A stretch of DNA of 64,000 bases, from positions 310,001 to 374,000 of the forward strand of contig CAVUMM010000008.1 of NCBI GenBank assembly GCA_963742655.1, written 5' to 3'. The position numbers and the translations under genes are program-made. Under the pieces are notes generated by a model that saw nothing but the letters and a program-made list of their open reading frames with translations, made no database searches and was not told the DNA's origin. The stretch comes from JAICLK01 sp963742655 (GTDB lineage: Bacteria; Patescibacteriota; Saccharimonadia; Saccharimonadales; UBA4665). Shown here piece by piece: positions 42,688-50,646 of the stretch. The stretch's first letter is position 1. Each line of letters starts with the position of its first letter.

Positions 42688-44007
42688 TTATTTTTTGAGT
42701 AAATCAATCGCCAGCGCGGCGGTCCATGAGAAATTGCGTGCGCCGAGCGGGTCACCCGTTTCGGGGTTGTAGTATTCGCTGAAGCCGTGTTGTGTGACGA
42801 GCTCGAGCGAGCCTTCGACCAGCGCGGCGGCGTGGTCTTTGAATCCGTAGCGTTTAAGCCCATCGGCGATCAGCCAGTTCATATTGAACCACACCGGGCC
42901 CTGCCAATAGCGGTTGGCGTCGAACCATGGCGAATTAAGCGGGGCGCTGGGAATCGGATAGGCTGGTCCGAAAACATGTTCATTTTCGATACTTTTGACG
43001 AGCAGTGCAGCCCGTTCTTGGCTGATGCTGCCGGCATACAGCGGCATCAGTGATTCGATGCTTGACTCTTTAAGCAGCCGGTGCGTGACAAAATCGCGTG
43101 CGTAATATTGTTCAGTGTATGGATCCCATAATTCCTCAAGCGTCTTGGGCGTGAGATTGATGTTGTCGAGTAATTCTTCGGGAATCTCTATACGCAAAGT
43201 TTTGGCGATGTGCTGCAAGTGTTCATTCGCGCGGATCAGGATGCAGTTGTACGCCAAATCTTCGATCGCAAATAGCGAATGATCCAAGATTTTGTTGATA
43301 TTATAAGCCTTGCGACGCAACCGACGTTGCACGTCATAAAGAGCGAGCGCTTCGATATTCGTCGGACGCTGCTCGGCCGGCACGAAGCGCGTATCCCGAC
43401 GCAATCGGCCGACTATAAATTCCATGTGGCTGGCTCGTACCAGTCGGATCCACCACGGCAGCAAATGATCGTTGAGCTCGCCGATCCATGGCGGAGTATT
43501 ATCGAGTCCGGTTTCCCACGGGTGAATTTGCAGCACCAATCCTTCGTGGTGCGGGTCGCGTTCAGCGTACAGCCATTCGTGATAGGCCAGCAGGTTGGGC
43601 CACACTTGACGATACCAACTTCGTTTTTCGTGTAAAGGCAGTTTTTCGCCGATACGCACGATGGCTTCGGCCAGCATTGGCGGCTGCGAGATGCCGCTGG
43701 TCGAAACATCATCCGGCGAATACGGGCTGATCCAGCTATCCCAAACGCCGTGGTACATCCGCTGCTTTTTGCCAGGAGTAAAGATGATATGCGGCAGCAT
43801 TCCGTTTGTCCACTGGCCGCGCAGCAAGCTTAATATTTCAATTTTCGCCCGCTCAATATCAAGATGACGCAGCCCGATTGCAATAAAACAGCTGTCCCAC
43901 AACCATTGATGCGGGTATAGCCCGTGTGCTGGGATAGTGAATAGGCCGCGGTCGTTATCTTGAAGTACGGCTTTGGCCTGCTCGACCAGCTCAGACGAAT
44001 CGCTCAT
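42688..44007 (-). CDS. GH63/MGH1-like glycoside hydrolase
   Basis: This 439-residue (alpha/alpha)6-barrel enzyme has the motifs FTIPAHGLYPHQWLWDSCF, IHPWETGLDNTP, FDANRYWQGPVWFNMNWL and EYYNPETGDPLGARNFSWTAAL. These fit the mannosylglycerate-hydrolase/GH63 group. Asp and Glu residues in WDSC, WETGLDN and YYNPETG are the likely acid-base pair. No signal peptide, so an intracellular oligosaccharide or compatible solute is the likely substrate. TATACT lies 7 nt before the ATG. Confidence 0.85.
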   Translation of the reverse strand: MSDSSELVEQAKAVLQDNDRGLFTIPAHGLYPHQWLWDSCFIAIGLRHLDIERAKIEILSLLRGQWTNGMLPHIIFTPGKKQRMYHGVWDSWISPYSPDDVSTSGISQPPMLAEAIVRIGEKLPLHEKRSWYRQVWPNLLAYHEWLYAERDPHHEGLVLQIHPWETGLDNTPPWIGELNDHLLPWWIRLVRASHMEFIVGRLRRDTRFVPAEQRPTNIEALALYDVQRRLRRKAYNINKILDHSLFAIEDLAYNCILIRANEHLQHIAKTLRIEIPEELLDNINLTPKTLEELWDPYTEQYYARDFVTHRLLKESSIESLMPLYAGSISQERAALLVKSIENEHVFGPAYPIPSAPLNSPWFDANRYWQGPVWFNMNWLIADGLKRYGFKDHAAALVEGSLELVTQHGFSEYYNPETGDPLGARNFSWTAALAIDLLKK

Positions 44008-44014
44008 GCTTGTA

Positions 44015-44020
44015 AGTATA
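44015..44020 (-). promoter_or_regulatory. -10 box TATACT of the GH63-like gene
   Basis: TATACT on the minus strand ends 7 nt before the ATG at 44007; no ribosome site. Confidence 0.5.
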
Positions 44021-44065
44021 ACGCAAATTCGCCGTTCTTTTTCAATAAGTCCGACGCCCTAAACG

Positions 44066-44608
44066 TTAATTGATGATGTAATCCCAGCCCGGCTTCCAAT
44101 TCTTCGTATTACGCCAATCTTCGGCAATAGCTTGCGGCCATGTTTTGCCTTTCAGAATAACGTCAAGTGCGAGTTGCGGCGCTTCATGAGCGACTATAGC
44201 TATGTGTTTATCTGGATAATTTTTATACAAAATTTCGCAAAAAGATTCCATGCGTTTTTGGACATCGACATATGATTCACCATTAGGAAACGGTTCATGA
44301 ATGCAAGTCACCATCATTTGGTCTTTGACAGACTTCAGGCCGCCGTTAATATCGCCATAATTTGCTTCGCGAAGCCGATTGTCTTGAATCACTTTTACAC
44401 CATTGCCAAATATGAGCTTCGCTGATGTAATCGCGCGCGTCAGGTCCGAGCAAAAAATCGCGTCAAAGCTACGGTCTTTAAGGAGCTTCCCAAGCTCAAT
44501 GCTCTGCTTGCGTCCAAGCTCCGACAATTCGCCGGGTAGCCAGCCGGTCGCTAAATCTCGCTCGTTATCTGTTGTCGTACCATGAACGAAGTAAGTAATT
44601 GAGACCAT
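44066..44608 (-). CDS. Histidine phosphatase-family protein with VHG in place of RHG
   Basis: This 180-residue protein has the phosphoglycerate-mutase fold layout: start ITYFVHGTT, then LSELGRKQSIELGKLL, a FCSDLTRAITSA motif and the C-terminal VAHEAPQLAL. The family hallmark RHG is VHG here; the nucleophilic His is kept but the neighbouring phosphate-binding Arg is lost. Activity may be reduced or altered. The ATG at 44608 is two bases past the yajQ stop, so they share an operon. Confidence 0.75.
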   Translation of the reverse strand: MVSITYFVHGTTTDNERDLATGWLPGELSELGRKQSIELGKLLKDRSFDAIFCSDLTRAITSAKLIFGNGVKVIQDNRLREANYGDINGGLKSVKDQMMVTCIHEPFPNGESYVDVQKRMESFCEILYKNYPDKHIAIVAHEAPQLALDVILKGKTWPQAIAEDWRNTKNWKPGWDYIIN

Positions 44609-44609
44609 A

Positions 44610-45107
44610 TCAACGGTAGTTTTTAAAATCCAGCGGATAATCAAAATCCTGGCTTTTCAAAAACTGAATCACGCTTTGTAAGTCGTCTTTGCTGCCGCTC
44701 ATGACTCGTACGGCATCACCTTGGATTTGAGTCTTAATTTTTGGAAATTCGTCTCGTAAGAGCTTGATGATTTGCTTGGCTTTGTCTTGATCTATTCCTT
44801 GCTTAAAAGGAACCTCTTTTGTAACTTTTAAATTGCTAGCTACTAGCTCCTTGCTACTATCTACTATTTTTTGGCTTTGTCCCCGAGCTGCTAACTTCTT
44901 GCGGACAATGTCCAGGATGGCATCGACCTGCCAGTCGCTATTGCCGGTAATCTTTAGTCCTGTTTTGTCCGGATTCAGCCACTCAACAGCGGCCGGCGTA
45001 CCTTTGAAATCATAACGATTAGCAAGTTCGCGCTCCGTCTGATCGAACACATTGTTCATTTCCGCCCGGTCATATTCACTGACAATATCGAAAGAAAAAT
45101 TCGCCAT
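44610..45107 (-). CDS. YajQ-family nucleotide-binding protein
   Basis: This 165-residue protein opens ANFSFDIVSEYDRAEMNNVFDQ, the diagnostic YajQ start, with ELANRYDFKGT next. It ends FLKSQDFDYPLDFKNYR. The fold is a pair of ferredoxin-like domains. YajQ proteins bind nucleotides and in some bacteria cyclic-di-GMP to control transcription; here no c-di-GMP enzymes are seen nearby. TACAAT at 45114-45119 lies 6 nt before the ATG. Confidence 0.93.
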   Translation of the reverse strand: MANFSFDIVSEYDRAEMNNVFDQTERELANRYDFKGTPAAVEWLNPDKTGLKITGNSDWQVDAILDIVRKKLAARGQSQKIVDSSKELVASNLKVTKEVPFKQGIDQDKAKQIIKLLRDEFPKIKTQIQGDAVRVMSGSKDDLQSVIQFLKSQDFDYPLDFKNYR

Positions 45108-45208
45108 AAATATATTGTAACGCAATGAGGCGTATCAATGTGTCTAGTATCGCGGATGATAGTCATTTTTTACAAAGAGTAAGCATTTATGGTTAAATAG
45201 AAAGTATC

Positions 45209-45544
45209 ATGGCGGGGTTTGGAGGTGGCGAGTCTTTCGCGTTCGGTAGTAGGGTGTTCGCCCAGGTGGAGGTATTGGCGATCGATGGCCTATGGAGACC
45301 GATCCCGGATTTCGGATTCTATGGCACGGTTGTCGGAGGGCCGTTGCAGCAGTATCGCACCGGCCCCGGTGTCAATGTATTGCCAGACGAAGCTCCTTCT
45401 CGTAAAAATTACGCGCCAATCGCCCCCAGCTATATAACAGGGGATACTTTTGAAAACGTAAACTCAGGTGACGCGACGGTATTATGTAGATTCGTACTCA
45501 AGAGATTGATAGAGGACGACTATTCCGCGGTTGAAGGCTGGTGA
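45209..45544 (+). CDS. Small soluble protein, unknown
   Basis: These 111 codons have a Gly-rich start (MAGFGGGES), then mixed strands, and a helical end (LCRFVLKRLIEDDYSAVEGW). No signal peptide or known motif is seen. The ATG at 45209 follows TAGAAA by about 7 nt. The gene is isolated between yajQ (divergent) and the pheS operon. The coding call rests on length and codon pattern and is moderate. Confidence 0.45.
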   Translation: MAGFGGGESFAFGSRVFAQVEVLAIDGLWRPIPDFGFYGTVVGGPLQQYRTGPGVNVLPDEAPSRKNYAPIAPSYITGDTFENVNSGDATVLCRFVLKRLIEDDYSAVEGW

Positions 45545-45620
45545 GCACATAAAATGCGCAATAATGATTTCGTGAGCTTCAAATCTGGCCTGAACAGGTT
45601 GCTATACTATGAGGACAAGT

Positions 45621-46658
45621 ATGAATTATTCCAATCCACGCGTGGCTGAGGTTGCGGAATTGTTGAAAACCCGGTTTGCGCAGCTCGAAAACAAATCCGA
45701 CATATTGAAAGCGGTTGAGCTTAAGGCGCTCTATGCGGAAATTCCAACTTTGCCAGCGGAGCAACGTGCAGGATTTGGGCAGGAGATCAATGCATTACGG
45801 GCCGAAATAGAGCAGATGGTAGCGGCGCAAACGAATCAAGCCCAAGCTTTGCTGCCGATTGACGTAACAGCGCCGTTTGATATCAATGTGCCAGCTGACG
45901 AACGGCCGAAACTACTATCAAGCGAGTTTGGCAGCAAACATCCGCTGACGACAGAAATCGAAACTATTTCGGACATTTTTTACCGTATGGGTTTTGCGAT
46001 TGAATCCTCGCGAGAAATTGACGATGGATACCATATGTTCGACAGCCTGAATTTCCCTAAAGATCATCCGGCACGCGACGATTACGATACATTTATGACG
46101 ACCGAAGGTTTGATCGCACCGGCTCACACCAGCACGATGCAAAATCGTATGTTGAGGAAATATAAATCGAATCTTGATAATGGCCGGCCGATAGCCGTGC
46201 TCGTACCGGACAGGGTTTTTCGCAATGAAGACTTGGACGCCCGTCACGAGCACACGTTTTACCAGCACGAAGGCATCTACGTCGACCGCGGTATGCACGC
46301 CGGTAATCTGATGGCGACGCTCAAGACATTCTTAAGCGCGTATTACCAAAAAGAACTTGATGTCAAAACGCAGCCGTTTTACTTTCCGTTTACCGAACCA
46401 AGCTTCGAGTTCGCCATGTCGTGTCCGTTCTGCGATAAAAAAGGCTGCCACATCTGCAGCCAGACCGGTTGGATCGAATTGCTGGGCTGCGGCATGATTC
46501 ATCCGAACGTATTGAAAATGGCCGGCATCGACCCAAAAGAATACACCGGATTTGCCTGGGGCGGCGGCGTGGAACGCCTGGTGATGATGAAATACGGTAT
46601 CGAGGACATCCGCCATTTCGAATCTGCCAGCTTAAGCTTCCTGAGGCAGTTCGCATGA
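45621..46658 (+). CDS. pheS: Phenylalanyl-tRNA synthetase alpha subunit
   Basis: This 345-residue PheS has a coiled-coil tRNA-binding N-terminus and the class II core: motif 2 with VFRNEDLDARHEHTFYQHEG and motif 3 GGGVERLVMMKYGI. Between them CPFCDKKGCHICSQTGW inserts a four-Cys, probably zinc-binding knuckle, a variant known in some bacterial PheS. I prefer the ATG at 45621; an ATG at 45609 abuts the TATACT box. It is the first gene of an operon that carries four small genes before pheT; its TGA overlaps the next ATG. Confidence 0.95.
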   Translation: MNYSNPRVAEVAELLKTRFAQLENKSDILKAVELKALYAEIPTLPAEQRAGFGQEINALRAEIEQMVAAQTNQAQALLPIDVTAPFDINVPADERPKLLSSEFGSKHPLTTEIETISDIFYRMGFAIESSREIDDGYHMFDSLNFPKDHPARDDYDTFMTTEGLIAPAHTSTMQNRMLRKYKSNLDNGRPIAVLVPDRVFRNEDLDARHEHTFYQHEGIYVDRGMHAGNLMATLKTFLSAYYQKELDVKTQPFYFPFTEPSFEFAMSCPFCDKKGCHICSQTGWIELLGCGMIHPNVLKMAGIDPKEYTGFAWGGGVERLVMMKYGIEDIRHFESASLSFLRQFA

Positions 46659-47080
46659 TTTCTACGCAACAAAAAATCTTGGATTTCTTGAATCAGCACG
46701 ACGACTGCGTGATGGCAACGACCAATGAGCAAGGGCAGGCCGAAGCGGCGGTTGTCGGCTATTCCGCGAATTCTCAACTGGAGCTAACGGTTGGCACATC
46801 CAAAAAAACCAGAAAATATCAGAACATTTTGCATGAGCCGCATGTCGCAATCGTTGTTGGTTTTAATGGTGAGATAACTGTCCAATATGAAGGCTTTGCC
46901 CGCGAACTTGGCGGCGAGGAACTTCGTGAACGTCAGAGGCTTCACTTCGAAAAAATCCCCAGCGTCGAACATTTTAAAAACGACCCGGACCAAGTCTATT
47001 TCTCAATCAGCCCGACGTGGGTTCGCTACACCGATTACACGCAAGAACCGGCCACCGAAGAACTGAGGCAGTTCGTATGA
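46655..47080 (+). CDS. Pyridoxamine 5'-phosphate oxidase-like FMN-binding protein
   Basis: This 141-residue split-barrel protein has HDDCVMATTNEQGQAEAAVV at the start, SKKTRKYQNILHEPHVAIVVG in the middle and a C-terminal VYFSISPTWVRYTDY. The layout fits the PNPOx-like flavin or F420-binding fold, but the exact cofactor and substrate are unknown. The ATG overlaps the pheS stop (ATGA). Confidence 0.8.
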   Translation: MISTQQKILDFLNQHDDCVMATTNEQGQAEAAVVGYSANSQLELTVGTSKKTRKYQNILHEPHVAIVVGFNGEITVQYEGFARELGGEELRERQRLHFEKIPSVEHFKNDPDQVYFSISPTWVRYTDYTQEPATEELRQFV

Positions 47081-47418
47081 AGCAAGTCGGCGATATCACA
47101 ATTAAAGAATTACGGCAAATGTCCGGGAAGATGTTCGGAGATTTCGTGAAGGCCGTTGTCGATATAGAAAAGAAACTGGTTGTCGTTGATGCTGAAATGC
47201 ACTACGACGAGGAGCAATTTTTGCTAGAGCGCGGATCGAAGCAAGCTAATCTTTGGGGTATAAATTTATATCCATCCGTATTCGGGAAGCAGGAGTTTAT
47301 TGAATATGACTCGATGATTAATATCCGTCCGAATCATGGCAATCCATCGCGTGACGTCGAAAGCACCGGAGTCAGGCAAAAGATAGAGGAGATTATTGCT
47401 GGAGTTGTCCATGAGTAA
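47077..47418 (+). CDS. DUF5674-family protein
   Basis: These 113 residues open ITIKELRQMSGKMFGDFVKAVVDIEKK and continue VVDAEMHYDEEQFLLERGSKQANLWGINLYP, the conserved core of DUF5674, a small family often seen in CPR and cyanobacterial genomes. No function is known. The ATG overlaps the preceding stop by four bases and the gene is coupled on both sides. Confidence 0.75.
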   Translation: MKQVGDITIKELRQMSGKMFGDFVKAVVDIEKKLVVVDAEMHYDEEQFLLERGSKQANLWGINLYPSVFGKQEFIEYDSMINIRPNHGNPSRDVESTGVRQKIEEIIAGVVHE

Positions 47419-47740
47419 TTATAAGATTGATCGAAAACGCTGGTTAAATATGAGTATATTTGAACAGATGGGGAACATCGGATCAGAAGTAGGTCGCTCA
47501 ATCAATGCATGGAACTCTGGCAATAATGAACGGTTTAACGGCGCATTAATTAGGGCCCTGGACTTGTTTGACGCGACAACAGAAGCGCTTATCGTAAAAA
47601 AATCGCCAAGAGTCAGGGAGGTCTTGATTGCGCGTGAGCAATTTCTGAATTTGTTTTTTGGCAACGCTCCTGTTGATGATGACAAGAAAATTGAAAAATA
47701 CTTTACGCAGTATGCCGTTGCTGCGAGGTTGCATCGATGA
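47411..47740 (+). CDS. Small helical protein of the pheS-pheT operon
   Basis: These 109 residues are mostly helical: RWLNMSIFEQMGNIGSEVGRSINAWN and ALIRALDLFDATTEALIV. It looks like a four-helix bundle. No metal or catalytic motif and no membrane segment are seen. The ATG lies eight bases inside the DUF5674 gene and the stop overlaps the MazG-like gene. A helical bundle beside a MazG-like protein suggests a partner, but nothing more can be said. Confidence 0.6.
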   Translation: MSNYKIDRKRWLNMSIFEQMGNIGSEVGRSINAWNSGNNERFNGALIRALDLFDATTEALIVKKSPRVREVLIAREQFLNLFFGNAPVDDDKKIEKYFTQYAVAARLHR

Positions 47741-48066
47741 AAAGTTTAGACGCATTGCAAGCAAGGGCGCTTGAAATTCTTGTATTGTACAACGATTTGA
47801 ATCAAAAGCAGCGCGGCAGAGTTTGGTCTGCAAAAGATCATGCCTTGGGATTTGTTGGCGATGTGGGAGATTTGATGAAATTGGTTGCTGCTAAAGAAGG
47901 CGTGCGCAGTGGCGTCGATATTGACAGCCGGTTAGGGCACGAACTGGCCGACTGCCTGTGGTCAATCTTTGTGCTTGCAAATCATTACGATATCGAACTG
48001 GAAAAGGAATTTGACCGCACTATGAGCTATCTCGAAAAGAGTGTTACTAAGGAGTTGGCCGCATGA
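47737..48066 (+). CDS. MazG-like nucleotide pyrophosphohydrolase domain
   Basis: These 109 residues carry the four-helix MazG pattern: GFVGDVGDLMKLV as the first acidic helix (Asp-x-x-Asp where Glu-x-x-Glu is usual) and ELADCLWSIFVLA as the second (Glu-x-x-Asp). The Mg-binding acidic residues are therefore largely kept. MazG-like enzymes hydrolyse NTPs or dNTPs to monophosphates. It is coupled to the genes on both sides by ATGA overlaps. Confidence 0.75.
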   Translation: MKSLDALQARALEILVLYNDLNQKQRGRVWSAKDHALGFVGDVGDLMKLVAAKEGVRSGVDIDSRLGHELADCLWSIFVLANHYDIELEKEFDRTMSYLEKSVTKELAA

Positions 48067-50645
48067 AAATCAGCGTAAATACTATCAAATTCATGAACCG
48101 GCGTTACGGATGTGCTGGCGATCCGGCACCGGATGGCGTTTACAAATTGGCCGAAAAAATCGGCGCGCAACTCGGAGCGATCGAGGAAATTATTGACATC
48201 GGATCAAAGTACGAGGGAACTCTAATCGTCAAGATTGTCTCGATTGTGGATCATCCAAATGCTGACCGGCTGCATGTCTGCATGGTTGACGACGACGGCA
48301 AATTCAAGGATGTCGAGCGTGATGAAAACGGTCATGTGCAAATCGTTTGCGGCGCGCCGAATTTGTATGAAGGCATGCTAGCCGCATGGTTGCCGCCTGG
48401 GACGGTTGTGCCGAGTACTGTCGATAAGGATCCATTCACACTTGAAGCGCGGCCGATTCGCGGCGTGGTGAGTAATGGCATGATGGCCAGCGCCAGAGAG
48501 CTCGGACTGGGCGACGATCACGAAGGAATTTTGGATATCGATAAAGAGGCCGCGCCCGGCAGTTCGTTTCCCGAGCTGTATGAACTGGCCGGCGACAAAG
48601 TGCTTGATATCGAAAACAAAATGTTCACCCACCGTCCCGACTGCTTCGGTTTTCTTGGAGTGGCTCGCGAATTAGCCGGCATCCAACAACAGCCGTTCAA
48701 AAGCCCGGCCTGGTACAATCTAAATCCTGAATTTCCGGGCGTTGATTCTGAGGAACTTAAGCTCGAAGTTAAAAACGAGCTGCCAGAACTCGTGCCACGT
48801 TTCACGGCAATCACGCTGCATAACGTCAAAGTCGGCCCAAGTCCGGTTTGGCTTCAGTTGGAGCTTGCCAAAGTTGGCCAGCGCCCCATTAACAATATCG
48901 TCGACTACACCAACTTCTTCATGCTTGAAAGCGGCCAACCTTTGCATGCCTACGATTACGACAAAGTTAAATCCCAAGATAATGGCGCGGACCATGCGAC
49001 GCTTGTCGTTCGAAAACCTATCGACGGCGAAAAACTCATGTTGCTCAACGGCAAGGAAATTTCGCCGCGTAAAGACGCCATCATGATTGCCACCCGTGAC
49101 AAATCAATCGGGCTTGGCGGTGTGGTGGGCGGCAGCGATACGGAAGTCGACGAAAATACCGCGAACATCATTATCGAATGCGCGAACTTTGATATGTATT
49201 CCATTCGCCGAACAAGCATGGAACATGGCTTATTCACTGATGCGGTGACACGTTTTACGAAAGGCCAAAGCCCGTTGCAGAATTTAGCGGTGCTTGCCAA
49301 GATTGTTGACGAAATCCGCAGGTATGCCGGCGGCATAGTAGCAAGTGCGGCAATTGACGATAATCATTTGCCGGATGATGTGCTGGAACGAGGTTCGTTA
49401 CATCCGCCAGTTAGCGTTTCGAGTGATTTTATCAATGCCCGGCTCGGCTTGAAGCTATCCGTTGAGGAAATTACACAATTGCTCGAGAACGTCGAATTCA
49501 AGGTGGATCAAGAGCCAAGTGAGAATACCCAACTACCAACTACCAGCCACCAACTGCTAATCAAAGCCCCGTTCTGGCGCACCGACATTGAAATCCCGGA
49601 AGATGTTGTGGAAGAAGTCGGCCGGTTGTATGGCTACGATCATCTGCCGCTTGATTTGCCCAAGCGGGACATAACGCCGGCGACGAAGGACCCGATGCTG
49701 GAGTTGAAGACTCAAATTCGAAACTTGCTCAGCAGGGTTGGCGCCAATGAAGTGCTGACCTATAGTTTCGTGCACGGTAATCTGCTGGACAGAGTCGGCC
49801 AGGATAAATCACGGGCGTATCAGCTGGCAAATGCGCTTAGTCCCGATCTGCAGTACTATCGTCTGAGTCTCACGCCAAGCCTTCTTGAAAAAGTGCATCC
49901 TAATATAAAGGCAGGTTTCAGTGAATTCGCGTTATTCGAAATCGGGAAAGTTCATCAAAAAGAGTCAACAGATGACGAAGGATTGCCGACTGAATTCGAA
50001 CGAATTGCTTGCATGATCGCGGCAGGCAGCAAAGCGGCGAGGAATTATGCCGGAGCGCCGTATTTTCAGGCAAAGAAATATCTTACGAATTTGCTGAAAG
50101 CATTTGGATTAGATTCGTCCGTTACTTTCGAGCCACTCGACGAACGCGATACTGACCAAGCTGCTACGTATTATGAATCCGGAAGGGCTGCGACGGTAAA
50201 AGTCGACAATATCGTTATCGGAAGAATTGGCGAGTATAAGGCGTCGGTGCGACGGACACTTAAATTACCCGATTTCTGTGCCGGATTCGAGCTGGGGTTA
50301 GCTCCGCTATTAGATAAGCTATCTCGCAGCCCGCATTACACATCGTTGCCGCGTTTTCCTAAAGTCGCACAAGATATTACGCTTAAAGTTGACGCTGGTC
50401 TGGACTACGCCGAGCTGTTCGAATTTATAAACGAGAAACTCTCTGAAAATCCGGTTAATGATACATTCGTCCAGCTCGAGCCGCTCGACATATTCCAAAA
50501 AGCCGACGATCTAACGCATAAACAAATGACGTTCAGGTTCACCGTGGCAAGCTATCAGCGAACACTTACCGATGCCGAGGTAGCTAAATTACTCGATCAG
50601 GTAGCAGCGGCCGCTGAAGAAAAATTCGGAGCCGAAAGGATTTAA
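48063..50645 (+). CDS. pheT: Phenylalanyl-tRNA synthetase beta subunit
   Basis: This 860-residue PheT has an N-terminal tRNA-binding OB domain (LIVKIVSIVDHPNADRLHVC), B3/B4 editing (MFTHRPDCFGFLGVARELAG) and B5 domains. The synthetase-like core (DVVEEVGRLYGYDHLPL) follows, then a C-terminal FDX-ACB anticodon domain (SPHYTSLPRFPKVAQDITL). It pairs with pheS to charge tRNA-Phe. The ATG overlaps the MazG-like stop by four bases. Confidence 0.96.
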   Translation: MKISVNTIKFMNRRYGCAGDPAPDGVYKLAEKIGAQLGAIEEIIDIGSKYEGTLIVKIVSIVDHPNADRLHVCMVDDDGKFKDVERDENGHVQIVCGAPNLYEGMLAAWLPPGTVVPSTVDKDPFTLEARPIRGVVSNGMMASARELGLGDDHEGILDIDKEAAPGSSFPELYELAGDKVLDIENKMFTHRPDCFGFLGVARELAGIQQQPFKSPAWYNLNPEFPGVDSEELKLEVKNELPELVPRFTAITLHNVKVGPSPVWLQLELAKVGQRPINNIVDYTNFFMLESGQPLHAYDYDKVKSQDNGADHATLVVRKPIDGEKLMLLNGKEISPRKDAIMIATRDKSIGLGGVVGGSDTEVDENTANIIIECANFDMYSIRRTSMEHGLFTDAVTRFTKGQSPLQNLAVLAKIVDEIRRYAGGIVASAAIDDNHLPDDVLERGSLHPPVSVSSDFINARLGLKLSVEEITQLLENVEFKVDQEPSENTQLPTTSHQLLIKAPFWRTDIEIPEDVVEEVGRLYGYDHLPLDLPKRDITPATKDPMLELKTQIRNLLSRVGANEVLTYSFVHGNLLDRVGQDKSRAYQLANALSPDLQYYRLSLTPSLLEKVHPNIKAGFSEFALFEIGKVHQKESTDDEGLPTEFERIACMIAAGSKAARNYAGAPYFQAKKYLTNLLKAFGLDSSVTFEPLDERDTDQAATYYESGRAATVKVDNIVIGRIGEYKASVRRTLKLPDFCAGFELGLAPLLDKLSRSPHYTSLPRFPKVAQDITLKVDAGLDYAELFEFINEKLSENPVNDTFVQLEPLDIFQKADDLTHKQMTFRFTVASYQRTLTDAEVAKLLDQVAAAAEEKFGAERI

Positions 50646-50646
50646 A

